Of a stretch of 20,900 nucleotides of DNA, positions 1 through 6,974 are shown one piece after another; the stretch's first letter is position 1, and every line of letters starts with the position of its first letter. Below the pieces are notes generated by a model, which saw only the letters and a list, made by a program, of their open reading frames with translations, ran no database searches and was not told the DNA's origin. A program made the position numbers and the translations under genes. Source of the stretch: Arthrobacter sp. (GTDB lineage: Bacteria; Actinomycetota; Actinomycetes; Actinomycetales; Micrococcaceae); assembly GCA_030147325.1 (NCBI GenBank), contig JASLAA010000311.1, positions 1 through 20,900 on the forward strand, given 5' to 3'.

Positions 1-126
1 AACGCCGTCGGCATCCCCGTCGCGGCGCTCGGACTGCTCAACCCGATGCTCGCCGGCGCTGCGATGGCGGCGAGCTCGGTCCTGGTCGTCGCCAATTCGC
101 TGAGGCTGCGAGGCTTCGGCAGGTAG
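1..126 (+). CDS. copA: C-terminal end of a copper-type P1B ATPase (partial)
   Basis: Only the last 41 codons are present; the frame is open from base 1 and ends in TAG at 124-126. The peptide begins NAVGIPVAALGLLNPMLAGA and continues with MAASSVLVVANSLRL, the characteristic end of P1B heavy-metal ATPases: the last two membrane helices, with the family's Asn and Met-Ala-x-Ser-Ser residues, just before the cytoplasmic C-terminus. Known members pump Cu(I) out of the cytoplasm using ATP. Metal specificity cannot be checked because the CPC motif, phosphorylation site and N-terminal metal-binding domains lie outside the window. A hairpin terminator follows 1 nt after the stop. The family is clear; the copper assignment is by similarity of this tail only. 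Confidence 0.82.
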   Translation, partial: NAVGIPVAALGLLNPMLAGAAMAASSVLVVANSLRLRGFGR

Positions 127-127
127 A

Positions 128-150
128 CCGGCACCCGGGCCGGGTGCCGG
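128..150. terminator. Hairpin terminator between convergent genes
   Basis: A perfect inverted repeat has arms CCGGCACCC (128-136) and GGGTGCCGG (142-150) with a 5-nt loop. It starts 1 nt after the P-type ATPase stop and ends 6 nt before the stop of the convergent DUF808 gene, so it can serve both strands. There is no T-tract, as is common in actinobacteria. Confidence 0.7.
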
Positions 151-156
151 GAGGCC

Positions 157-1203
157 CTAGCTGGAGGTATCGGAGGTATCGGAGGTATCGGAGGTATCGG
201 CCCGCTTGGCGGGTCGATATCCTGCGACCGCTGCGCGGACGTCGCCCTGCTCGTGCCCGCCCTTCTTCTTGCTGGAGGGCAGTGCCTTCAGCAGCGGCTG
301 GACGACCGACATGACGATGAGACCCCAGGCGAGTCCGATCACGGCCGAGCAGAGGGTGTTCACGAGCCAGGTCAGGAATCCTCCGACCACCGCGATGCCG
401 GCGAAGGGCTTCTCGAGGACATGGACCACGTCGTACGGCAGGTGCCAACCGAGGTCGTACACACCCTGCAGCATGATGTGGCCACCGACCCACAGCATGG
501 CGACCGTACCCACGAGGGTGATCACGGTGAGCACGGTGGGCATCCCCCTGACGAGCAGTTCTCCGAAGCGCTTGGAGCCGGCCGAGTCCTTGGTGGTCAG
601 GTGGAGACCGATGTCGTCCATCTTCACGATCAGGGCGACAGCGCCGTACACGAGGACCGTGATCGCGATCGCCACCACGACCAGGATGATCGCCCTGGCC
701 CACAGCGACTCGTCGGCCACCTCGGTCATGGAGATGACCATGATCTCGCACGACAGGATGAAGTCGGTGGTGATGGCACCCTTGGTGACCTTCGCCTCCG
801 CCTCGGGGCCCCTCTCGACGGCCGGCGCCTTCTCCTCCGCGTGGTGGCCCCGGAGCTTGTGCCAGACCTTCTCTGCTCCCTCGTAGCACAGGTAGGTGCC
901 GCCGAGCATGAGGATGAACGGGATGATGCCGGGGATGAACGCGCTGATCAGCAGCAGTGCCGGCAGGATGATCACGAGCTTGTTCCGGAGGGAGCCCCAG
1001 AAGATCCGCTTGATCATGGGCAGTTCGCGGGACGGGTCCGCACCGGAGACGTACTGGGGAGTCACCGCTGCGTCGTCGATCACGACACCGGCGGCCTTCG
1101 CCCCCGCCTTGGCCGCTCCGGCAGCGACGTCGTCGACGGAGGCGGCCGCGATGCGGGCCAGGGCCGCGACGTCGTCCAGGAGGGCGACGAGCCCGCCGCT
1201 CAC
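157..1203 (-). CDS. DUF808 family membrane protein (YedI-like)
   Basis: A 348-residue protein. It opens with GGLVALLDDVAALARIAAAS, the signature N-terminus of the DUF808/YedI family, and contains several hydrophobic helices (about residues 75-105, 165-190, 225-250 and 280-300). Family members are inner-membrane proteins of unknown function, about 300 aa long. The start is GTG at 1203-1201; the Shine-Dalgarno site is weak, but the position matches the family N-terminus. The C-terminus is polar and Lys-rich and ends in (Asp-Thr-Ser)n, encoded by a 9-bp tandem repeat, so tail length may vary between strains. It is a single-gene unit, convergent with the ATPase gene. The family is certain enough; I propose no biochemical role. 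Confidence 0.88.
   Translation of the reverse strand: MSGGLVALLDDVAALARIAAASVDDVAAGAAKAGAKAAGVVIDDAAVTPQYVSGADPSRELPMIKRIFWGSLRNKLVIILPALLLISAFIPGIIPFILMLGGTYLCYEGAEKVWHKLRGHHAEEKAPAVERGPEAEAKVTKGAITTDFILSCEIMVISMTEVADESLWARAIILVVVAIAITVLVYGAVALIVKMDDIGLHLTTKDSAGSKRFGELLVRGMPTVLTVITLVGTVAMLWVGGHIMLQGVYDLGWHLPYDVVHVLEKPFAGIAVVGGFLTWLVNTLCSAVIGLAWGLIVMSVVQPLLKALPSSKKKGGHEQGDVRAAVAGYRPAKRADTSDTSDTSDTSS
163..198. repeat. 9-bp in-frame tandem repeat, four perfect copies
   Basis: GGAGGTATC is repeated four times without interruption at 163-171, 172-180, 181-189 and 190-198. The unit is a multiple of 3, so on the minus strand it encodes repeated Asp-Thr-Ser at the extreme C-terminus of the DUF808 protein. 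Copy-number change would lengthen or shorten the tail without a frameshift. Confidence 0.95.
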
Positions 1204-1280
1204 CGCCGCGCCCCGTGCGGTCGGACGACGGGGTGCTGGGCGTGGATGCCACGATTGGCGCGCGTGATCGGCATGATCGG

Positions 1281-1286
1281 AGTATA
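1281..1286 (-). promoter_or_regulatory. Candidate -10 element for the DUF808 gene
   Basis: On the minus strand these bases read TATACT, a good -10 hexamer, about 78 nt upstream of the GTG start. No convincing -35 element is seen at the expected distance. The repeated TGATCGG just downstream (1265-1280) may be a binding site or chance. Confidence 0.3.
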
Positions 1287-1339
1287 CGGCGGCGGGCCCC
1301 CCTCATGGCCGACGATGCCGTCCGTTGACGGGAACACCG

Positions 1340-2311
1340 TCAACCGTGCGGCAGGGGCTCCACCGGAGCGGGCGCCTGGACAGCAGCGGAGCTGGAGGTG
1401 TCCGCGGCGCGCACCTCGTCCATCCGTACGCAGACGACTCCCGCGACGATCAGCAGTCCGCCGAACAGCTGGATGACACCCGGCAGCTCACCGAGGATCA
1501 ACCAGGCCGCGATGACGGCGAACATCACCTCGGTCAGTGCCACGAAGCTCGCGACCTTCGATCCGAGGCGTTGCGCCGCGAGGATGCCCGTCACATACGC
1601 GGCCACGGTGGCGACGAGGACCAGGACCACCACCGGGACGACCCAGCTGAAGGTGGCGCCGGCGAGCGATACGTCGGAGAAGACGAAGCGGAACGGCATG
1701 ATGTTGGTGAGGCCCAGCACCAGGATGGTGAGCGCACCCACCAGCATCCCCCCGCCTGCCATCACGAGGGGCGGGAGAGAGTCGTCCACCTTCGCGGACA
1801 TGAGGAAGAACACCGCGAGGCAGACGGCAGCGGCCAGACCGAACAGGACTCCCACGGGATCCAGGCGTGCGTCGCCGGCCAGGTCCAGCACCAGCAGGAG
1901 CCCGAGGATCGCCGTGACGGACCCGATCATCGTGAGCACCCTGGGGGCCTTGCGCGAGCGGAACCAGAGGAAACCGACGATCAGCACGGGGGCCAGGTAT
2001 TCGAGCAGCAGGGCGACCCCGACCGACATGCGCTGCACCGCGCTGAAATAGAACAGCTGGCACAGCGCGATCGCCGTCATGCCGTAGACGGCGACGGTGA
2101 GCGCGTTGCCGCGGACGGTGGACCAGCGTCCGCGCAGGGCGATCAGCGCGGGGACCAGGAGCACGACGGCGGCTCCACCGATGCGCAGTCCGACAGCGGC
2201 ACCGGGGCTCCACCCGATCTCGAGGAGTGATTTGGCGAACGGCCCCGAGACGCCGAACGTCGCGGCGGACACGAGTGCTATCCAGAGGCCGGTGGTGGGG
2301 CGGAGGGTCAT
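1340..2311 (-). CDS. EamA family (DMT superfamily) exporter
   Basis: A 323-residue integral membrane protein with about ten hydrophobic helices in two halves. The N-terminal half starts with a typical EamA opening (WIALVSAATFGVSGPFAKSL) and the second half carries the usual Gly-rich helix near its end (QLFGGLLIVAGVV). This is the architecture of RhtA/YdcZ-type drug/metabolite exporters, which move amino acids or other metabolites across the cytoplasmic membrane; the substrate cannot be read from the sequence. The ATG at 2311 has AGGGAA upstream at a somewhat long spacing. The gene is divergent from the CGNR-type regulator at 2403, with an inverted repeat between them, so that regulator is a likely controller (inference). 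The last ~25 residues are Ala/Pro-rich and probably cytoplasmic. Confidence 0.88.
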   Translation of the reverse strand: MTLRPTTGLWIALVSAATFGVSGPFAKSLLEIGWSPGAAVGLRIGGAAVVLLVPALIALRGRWSTVRGNALTVAVYGMTAIALCQLFYFSAVQRMSVGVALLLEYLAPVLIVGFLWFRSRKAPRVLTMIGSVTAILGLLLVLDLAGDARLDPVGVLFGLAAAVCLAVFFLMSAKVDDSLPPLVMAGGGMLVGALTILVLGLTNIMPFRFVFSDVSLAGATFSWVVPVVVLVLVATVAAYVTGILAAQRLGSKVASFVALTEVMFAVIAAWLILGELPGVIQLFGGLLIVAGVVCVRMDEVRAADTSSSAAVQAPAPVEPLPHG

Positions 2312-2337
2312 ATCGGTTCCCTACGGGTCGCTGACTG

Positions 2338-2372
2338 GTGTCATGAGTGAAGAGTGGTTATGGTCGTGACAC
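2338..2372. promoter_or_regulatory. Inverted repeat in the divergent EamA/CGNR intergenic region
   Basis: GTGTCATGA (2338-2346) and TCGTGACAC (2364-2372) form arms matching at 8 of 9 positions, with a 17-nt spacer holding a weak -10-like TATGGT (2359-2364). The 26-bp centre-to-centre spacing suits a dimeric regulator spanning two to three helical turns. That it is the operator of the adjacent CGNR protein is inference. Confidence 0.45.
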
Positions 2373-2402
2373 TAAGGGAAGTCGATGTCAGGAGTCAACA
2401 GG

Positions 2403-2945
2403 ATGTTCGCCTATGACACGGAAGTGGCGCTCGCGTCCGCTGCAGCGCTGATCAATACGGCCAGGAACGACGTCGACCCCCTGGCGACGGTCGAGGGGCT
2501 CGACCGGTTCCTCGATGAGCAACGGTTCTCCGGTTCGCGGCGACGGACCGACGACGAGCTGCAGTCCGTCCGCCGACTGCGCGACGAACTGGAGGTGATC
2601 TGGTTCGCGGAGGAGGACGACGCGGTCGGGCTGGTCAATACGATCCTGCGCAGGGCCAGGGCCCTCCCCCAACTCGTGCGCCACGACGAGTGGGACTGGC
2701 ACCTGCATGCCACCGGGCCCGAGGCGCCGCTGGAGGAGCGGATGGCCACGGAAGCTGCCATGGCCCTCGCGGACGTCATCCGCGGACACGAACTCGACCG
2801 GCTGCGCTCCTGCGCTGCCGAGGACTGCGACGGAGTGGTGCTGGACCTCAGCCGCAACCGGTCCAAGCGCTTCTGCGATACCGGCAACTGCGCCAACCGG
2901 ACACACGTCAAGGCGTACCGGGCGCGGAAGGCCGGAAGCCGCTGA
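2403..2945 (+). CDS. CGNR zinc-finger / ABATE domain regulator
   Basis: A 180-residue protein with an N-terminal ABATE-type domain (begins MFAYDTEVALASAAALINTA) and a C-terminal zinc finger with cysteines at about 137, 142, 158 and 163 (CAAEDC ... RFCDTGNCANR), followed by a basic tail. These proteins are predicted stress- or metabolite-responsive transcription regulators. The eponymous CGNR is CANR here (Gly to Ala); all four zinc-ligand cysteines remain. Start choice: the ATG at 2403 has AGGAG 8 nt upstream (2390-2394) and matches the usual N-terminus; an in-frame ATG at 2385 preceded by AGGGA would add six residues. Its divergence from the EamA exporter suggests it controls that exporter. 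DNA targets and ligand are unknown. Confidence 0.85.
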   Translation: MFAYDTEVALASAAALINTARNDVDPLATVEGLDRFLDEQRFSGSRRRTDDELQSVRRLRDELEVIWFAEEDDAVGLVNTILRRARALPQLVRHDEWDWHLHATGPEAPLEERMATEAAMALADVIRGHELDRLRSCAAEDCDGVVLDLSRNRSKRFCDTGNCANRTHVKAYRARKAGSR

Positions 2946-3072
2946 GGAATCCTCCTCGAATCGCCGAGGGAGCGCCGCTGCACCTCCTGCGCCAGGCAAT
3001 CCCAGGTCGAACGTACGGATGGAGCCCGCGATGTCACGCCCCGGAGGGCGGCTTCAGCCTCGTGCGGTCGTG

Positions 3073-3441
3073 TCAGCCGTCCTGTTTCGGCAGTCGCTCA
3101 CCGTAGCGCGGCTCGTCGTCGGGTTCCGTCCGGGCGGCCGGGCTGCCCTTGGGGTCCGGCTTCGCGGAGGAACGATTGATGCCTGACCCCTTGCTGAGAT
3201 GCTCGGCGTTGGGGGCCTCCGCCATCATGAGCATCGCGCAGATCACCAGCGAGGCGATGAACGCGATCCCCGCAGCGGTCAGGCCCAGATCGACGCGCAG
3301 CACGTTCGATCCGCCACCGGTGGCGAAGATCGATGTCGCGGCGCCGGCCACCACGGCCAGGACTGCCGAGAAGATGAGTGGTGCCTTGATGCCGTGGCGG
3401 AATCGTCCCTGTGTGGGCTTCCCCGGCTGGCGCTTGGCCAC
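3073..3441 (-). CDS. Small two-TM membrane protein of unknown function
   Basis: A 122-residue protein with a basic N-terminus (AKRQPGKPTQGRFRHG), two hydrophobic helices at about residues 22-42 and 53-75, and a long hydrophilic tail rich in Pro, Lys, Asp and Glu. The GTG at 3441 is preferred because GGAAGGAG ends 6 nt upstream; the other GTG, at 3447, directly abuts that Shine-Dalgarno site. I recognise no domain; similar small proteins are common in Micrococcaceae. It lies 46 nt downstream of the DUF308 gene on the same strand, but a palindrome and an AT-rich -10-like stretch in that gap suggest its own promoter. It is convergent with the CGNR gene across a 127-nt gap in which I see nothing. 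Confidence 0.7.
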   Translation of the reverse strand: MAKRQPGKPTQGRFRHGIKAPLIFSAVLAVVAGAATSIFATGGGSNVLRVDLGLTAAGIAFIASLVICAMLMMAEAPNAEHLSKGSGINRSSAKPDPKGSPAARTEPDDEPRYGERLPKQDG

Positions 3442-3469
3442 GGGCACTCCTTCCGGTGGTGCAATAATT

Positions 3470-3484
3470 TCTACGACGCGTAGA
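3470..3484. promoter_or_regulatory. 15-bp palindrome upstream of the small membrane protein gene
   Basis: TCTACGACGCGTAGA is a perfect inverted repeat (6-bp arms, 3-nt centre) about 30 nt upstream of the GTG at 3441, next to an AT-rich stretch (AAATTATT on the minus strand) that could be a -10. It sits between two same-strand genes, so it is a candidate operator. The regulator is unknown. Confidence 0.35.
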
Positions 3485-3487
3485 GAC

Positions 3488-4093
3488 TCAGTTTACGGGG
3501 TCGGACGAGCCCGGGGCACCGGAAGTGTGCTGTGCGCTCAGCGCTGAATCGTGCCGGTACGTGAGCGCGGCGATACCCAGGACGACGGCGGTGATCAGCG
3601 CCCCGCCACCGGTCACGCCGAGCAGCGCGTGGGCGCCGAGCTGCGCGACGAACGGGAGGGCACCACCGGTCACGATGCTGATCACCCCGACGACGACGAG
3701 ATCCCTGCCCGCGGCCTGTCGCCTGCTGGAGAGACCCCGGAACAGTTCGGCGAGACCGGCGACGACGAGCGCGACAGCTGCTGCGAAGGCGAAGGTGCGG
3801 TCCTCCGCGAAGGCGATCCCTGCCACTCCCGCCCCGAGGAGCAGTCCCCCACCGATGTCCGTGGGCAACCGGGACGCAGGACCCCACTGCGCCGAGCGGT
3901 GCGTCCAGAGGTAGCTTCCACCGAGCGCCAGCAGGTACAGCCCGCCCACCAGGGACAGCACGAGCGTGGTGGGTTCGCGCCAGAAGATGGTGATGAGCCC
4001 GAAGACGGCGCTCACCACGGCTCGCGCCAGGAACGGCCTCCACACCGCCCGCTCCGCGGTGTCCGGGCCGGGCAGGGGCGTTGCACGAGCCAT
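3488..4093 (-). CDS. DUF308/HdeD-like membrane protein
   Basis: A 201-residue protein with about six hydrophobic helices in three hairpin-like pairs (roughly residues 20-38, 42-60, 78-95, 98-116, 128-148 and 155-175). This pattern, with FGLITIFWREPTTLVLSLVG and a matching later segment, fits the HdeD/DUF308 family of small acid-stress-associated membrane proteins; similarity is moderate and molecular function is unknown. The ATG at 4093 is chosen because AAAGGG lies about 6 nt upstream; the longer open frame to 4195 adds a polar stretch with no ribosome site. The tail after the last helix is short and polar. The alkylation repair gene lies upstream on the same strand (80-nt gap). Confidence 0.65.
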   Translation of the reverse strand: MARATPLPGPDTAERAVWRPFLARAVVSAVFGLITIFWREPTTLVLSLVGGLYLLALGGSYLWTHRSAQWGPASRLPTDIGGGLLLGAGVAGIAFAEDRTFAFAAAVALVVAGLAELFRGLSSRRQAAGRDLVVVGVISIVTGGALPFVAQLGAHALLGVTGGGALITAVVLGIAALTYRHDSALSAQHTSGAPGSSDPVN

Positions 4094-4172
4094 CGGGGCC
4101 CTTTCTGGACGGGAACTGGACCGGTGGTTGACCGGCCAGATCAGTGTAGTCGTCGCTTTTCGCCCCGGTCCG

Positions 4173-4877
4173 TCACCGCTGATCCGGCGGTCCACGACGG
4201 ACCATCTCCCTGATCCAGATCGGCGCGAACGGTGAGGTGCAGTTCGCCGGAGTCGGGTAGTCCGCGAGAACCCCGAGCCGTTCGCCGATCCCGATGGCGC
4301 GTGTCCGGTACTCCTCGTGATGGATACCGATCTGCGCCAGCGTATGGTTCATCGCCCACTGCAGGCGATCCGGTGCGTCCTTCATCTCGTCCTCGATGAT
4401 GTCCAGGAGGTCGGGAAGGTCGATCCCCTCGGGGTGCCGGAGCACCCGTTCGCTCGTGAGGGACCATCCTGCAGCGGCGACGGCGGGATCCCGGTCGGCC
4501 ATCCACGCCGTCCGGAGCTGTTCGGCGTGCGCACTCTTCTTGACGACGTAATTCACGAGCCAGTCCTGCACCTTCGGTGCCCGGGCGTCGCGCAGCATCG
4601 CCTCCAGTTCGTCCTGCCCGAAGGACCTGGGACGGCAGATCAGCAGTGCCAGGAGCCGCGCCGCCGTGTCACCGGTGGCCCAGAGGTGACCGGCCAGCTC
4701 GTGCTGGGTCCTCAGGCGCTTCCCGATGGCGCGAAGCGCCGTCAGGTTCACCCCGTGGTCATCGCCGTGCCGCTCGTTCACTGCGCGCATGCGCGGGTCC
4801 TCGAGCGCGGCCAGTTCGGCCATCAGCCCGGCCACGGTCCCGGCCGTCGTCGTTCCCGCCATCCCTGCCGCCGCCAC
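4173..4877 (-). CDS. DNA alkylation repair protein, AlkD-like (HEAT-repeat fold)
   Basis: A 234-residue, mostly alpha-helical protein. Recognisable features are the helix with LRAIGKRLRTQHELAGHLW (about 46-64), the following TAARLLALLI segment, the middle region with WLVNYVVKKSAHAEQL, and the C-terminal NCTSPFAPIWI close to the end, all typical of the COG4912/PF08713 group. Characterised AlkC/AlkD members are glycosylases that remove 3- or 7-alkylpurines using stacked HEAT-like repeats; that activity is known for the family and inferred here. The start is uncertain: GTG at 4877 has AAGG directly beside it, and ATG at 4862 would give a protein shorter by five residues. It stands 112 nt downstream of the MATE gene stop on the same strand; no hairpin was seen between them. 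Confidence 0.72.
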   Translation of the reverse strand: MAAAGMAGTTTAGTVAGLMAELAALEDPRMRAVNERHGDDHGVNLTALRAIGKRLRTQHELAGHLWATGDTAARLLALLICRPRSFGQDELEAMLRDARAPKVQDWLVNYVVKKSAHAEQLRTAWMADRDPAVAAAGWSLTSERVLRHPEGIDLPDLLDIIEDEMKDAPDRLQWAMNHTLAQIGIHHEEYRTRAIGIGERLGVLADYPTPANCTSPFAPIWIREMVRRGPPDQR

Positions 4878-4989
4878 CCTTCGTGCTCTTCGTCCGGCTC
4901 TCCCCGATCGCGGTCCTCAGTGGGCGCCGTCCGCGGAACTCCATCGTCCCGCGCCCCGGCCCGGCGCGCCAGCGCTCATCCCGCCCTCC

Positions 4990-6351
4990 TCACCCCGCTG
5001 CCCCGGTGCGACGGCGGGTCGCGCCGGTCACCATCCAGCGGTCGTCGCGAATGCGCCAGCCCAGTGTGAGAGCCCTCGCCAGCATGTACCCGGCTCCGAA
5101 GGCGAGCCACAGCCACACGATGCCCTCGCCCCCGGTGAGCTCCGCGCGGCCCACCAGCACCAACAGGGGCAGGTAGGCCACGAGATTCACGACGCCGGCG
5201 ATCGCGAGGTACCGGGCGTCTCCCGCCCCGATCAGGACGCCGTCGAGCACGAAGACGAACCCGCACACCGGCTGGGACGCGGCGAGCACCCACAGTCCTG
5301 CGGCGAACGCCGCCTGCACGGCTGGATCGGTGGTGAAGATCGAGCCCACGTACGGCGCAACGGCAGCCACCAGGCATCCGGTGAGGACACCGAACCCCAC
5401 GCCCCAGACGATCATCCGGCGGGTGAGCGCCCGAGCCAGCACCCGGTTGCCCGCTCCCAGCTCCTTGCCGATGAGTGCCTGGGCGGCGATCGCGAGGGCA
5501 TCCAGCGCGAAGGCGAGGAACGTGAAGACGGTCATGACCAGCTGATGGGACGCCAGGCTGAGCGGCCCCTGATCCGTCGCGACGAAAACCGTGGCGAGGA
5601 TCGCCACGCGCAGGGACAGCGTGCGGAGCATAAGCCAGGAACCCACGCCCGCGGTCGCGCGGATGCCGCGTAAGGACGGCTTCAGCGGTACGCGCTCCCG
5701 GCGGGCTGCGCGCACGAGCATCACGAGATAGACGGCCGCCATGCCCCACTGGGCGAGGCTCGTGCCGAGTGCGGAACCCGCCACCGACAATCCTGCTCCG
5801 TAGACCAGCAGGTAGTTGAGGACGATGTTGACGCCGAAACCCGCGCCGGCAACCACGAGCGGCGTGCGCGTGTCCTGCAGTCCGCGCAGCACGCCGGTCG
5901 CGGCGAGCACCACCAGCATCGCGGTGAGGCCGGGCATGGACCAGCGGAGGTAATCCACCGCGAACGCGTGGACGGCACCCTCGGCCCCCATCAGCGCTGC
6001 CACCCAAGGAGCCGTCACCCAACCCGCGACCGAGAGGAAGATCCCGAGCACGACGGCGAGGCCCACGCCGTCGCGCCCCGCGGCGAGCGCGTCGGGCAGG
6101 CGACCTGCGCCGAGGAGGCGGGCGACGGCGGGCGTGGTCGAGTAGGCGAGGAAGACCATCAGCCCGACGGCGGTCTGCAGGACCGTGGAAGCGAGGCCCA
6201 CCCCGGCGAGTTCGTCGACACCGAGGTGACCGACGATGGCCGAGTCGGCCAGCAGGAACAGCGGTTCCGCGATCAACGCCCCCAGGGCAGGCACCGCAAG
6301 CCGCAGGATGGTACGGCTGAGCTGCCGGTTGGTGGGCATGGTCGTGGTCAC
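4990..6351 (-). CDS. MATE family efflux transporter (DinF-like)
   Basis: A 453-residue protein with twelve predicted membrane helices in two bundles, the usual MATE length. The N-terminal bundle includes LRLAVPALGALIAEPLFLLA followed by DSAIVGHLG, a family signature; LRGLQDTRTP and the matching LIGKELGAGN in the second half are also typical of the DinF subgroup. Such proteins export drugs or metabolites in exchange for H+ or Na+; substrate and ion are not deducible. The start is GTG at 6351, because a TANNNT -10 element (TACGCT) ends 6 nt before it, which fits a leaderless transcript; an in-frame ATG lies four codons later. The longer open frame to 6612 overlaps the divergent gene and has unlikely composition. 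The C-terminus is short and Arg-rich. Confidence 0.9.
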   Translation of the reverse strand: MTTTMPTNRQLSRTILRLAVPALGALIAEPLFLLADSAIVGHLGVDELAGVGLASTVLQTAVGLMVFLAYSTTPAVARLLGAGRLPDALAAGRDGVGLAVVLGIFLSVAGWVTAPWVAALMGAEGAVHAFAVDYLRWSMPGLTAMLVVLAATGVLRGLQDTRTPLVVAGAGFGVNIVLNYLLVYGAGLSVAGSALGTSLAQWGMAAVYLVMLVRAARRERVPLKPSLRGIRATAGVGSWLMLRTLSLRVAILATVFVATDQGPLSLASHQLVMTVFTFLAFALDALAIAAQALIGKELGAGNRVLARALTRRMIVWGVGFGVLTGCLVAAVAPYVGSIFTTDPAVQAAFAAGLWVLAASQPVCGFVFVLDGVLIGAGDARYLAIAGVVNLVAYLPLLVLVGRAELTGGEGIVWLWLAFGAGYMLARALTLGWRIRDDRWMVTGATRRRTGAAG

Positions 6352-6357
6352 CCGTCC

Positions 6358-6363
6358 AGCGTA
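6358..6363 (-). promoter_or_regulatory. -10 element for a leaderless MATE transcript
   Basis: Minus-strand TACGCT fits the actinobacterial TANNNT -10 pattern and ends 6 nt before the GTG start at 6351, so the first transcribed base would fall at the start codon. No good Shine-Dalgarno site is present there. Confidence 0.4.
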
Positions 6364-6383
6364 GGGGTGCGGGCAGTGGGGCC

Positions 6384-6389
6384 TAAGCT
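6384..6389 (+). promoter_or_regulatory. -10 element for the small membrane protein gene at 6431
   Basis: TAAGCT fits TANNNT and would give a leader of about 35 nt that contains the GGGGAG ribosome site at 6423-6428. The -35 is not clear. Confidence 0.35.
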
Positions 6390-6430
6390 TGAACCGATCC
6401 GACACGTTTGCACGGGCACCCAGGGGAGAC

Positions 6431-6778
6431 ATGAGACTCGGTATCAAGCAGTATCTGGCAGGGCTGGTCCTGCTGTTCATCAGCACGCTCTTCGTTCCCC
6501 AGGCCGTGTCCGACTTCGCCCGCGCCGACTCGACGGGGACCCCGGCACCCGAGGAAGCGCCTCTGCTCCTTGCGATCGGGATCCTCATCATCCTCGCCGC
6601 CGCAGCCTGCATAGCGTGGGGTTACTGGCTCACCCATCGCCGCGGAGCACCGCGGAAGCCCAACCCCGAGGACGACCCCGACGAGCCCCTGCTCCGTCCC
6701 GGCTACGGGCCCGAGACCCCGGATCGGGACTCCTGGCGGGACCATCCGCTGCGCAGGCCCGGCCAGGACGGGCCCTGA
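6431..6778 (+). CDS. Small two-TM membrane protein of unknown function
   Basis: A 115-residue protein. The first helix (LGIKQYLAGLVLLFISTLFV, about 3-22) is followed by a ~25-residue extracytoplasmic stretch rich in Ala, Pro and Glu, a second helix (about 48-68, LLLAIGILIILAAAACIAWG), and a 45-residue charged, Pro-rich cytoplasmic tail. The ATG at 6431 is preceded by AGGGGAG at a short spacing; an upstream TTG at 6389 overlaps a probable -10 element and was not used. It is divergent from the MATE exporter. I recognise no family; positional codon bias and the two clean helices support a real gene. Function unknown. Confidence 0.72.
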   Translation: MRLGIKQYLAGLVLLFISTLFVPQAVSDFARADSTGTPAPEEAPLLLAIGILIILAAAACIAWGYWLTHRRGAPRKPNPEDDPDEPLLRPGYGPETPDRDSWRDHPLRRPGQDGP

Positions 6779-6862
6779 CCGACGCCGCTCCCGAGGGGCA
6801 GCCCGACGTCGATGCACCCGCTCGCTCCCCTCTGTCCAGCCCTGCCGTCACGCTGTTCCTCC

Positions 6863-6892
6863 TTGCCCGCGGCACGGTGACGTTCGTACGGT
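6863..6892 (+). promoter_or_regulatory. Candidate promoter for the HtrA-like protease
   Basis: TTGCCC (6863-6868) and TACGGT (6887-6892, TANNNT) are separated by 18 nt. The leader would be about 75 nt. The rest of the gap 6779-6974 shows nothing clear. Confidence 0.3.
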
Positions 6893-6974
6893 CGTGGGGA
6901 GTGACCGGGCACAGCCCCTGCCTGGTCGACCACGAGCCCGCCGGGCGACCGGCCGCGTCGAGAAGGATCCCGCC

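Noticed and set aside
253..1476. A 407-codon plus-strand frame over the DUF808 gene
   Set aside because: Product is dominated by His, Asp, Gly and Arg without any domain, while the opposite strand encodes a recognisable DUF808 protein.
6352..6612. N-terminal extension of the MATE protein to 6612
   Set aside because: It overlaps the divergent small membrane gene, lacks a ribosome site, and adds low-similarity sequence before the normal MATE N-terminus.
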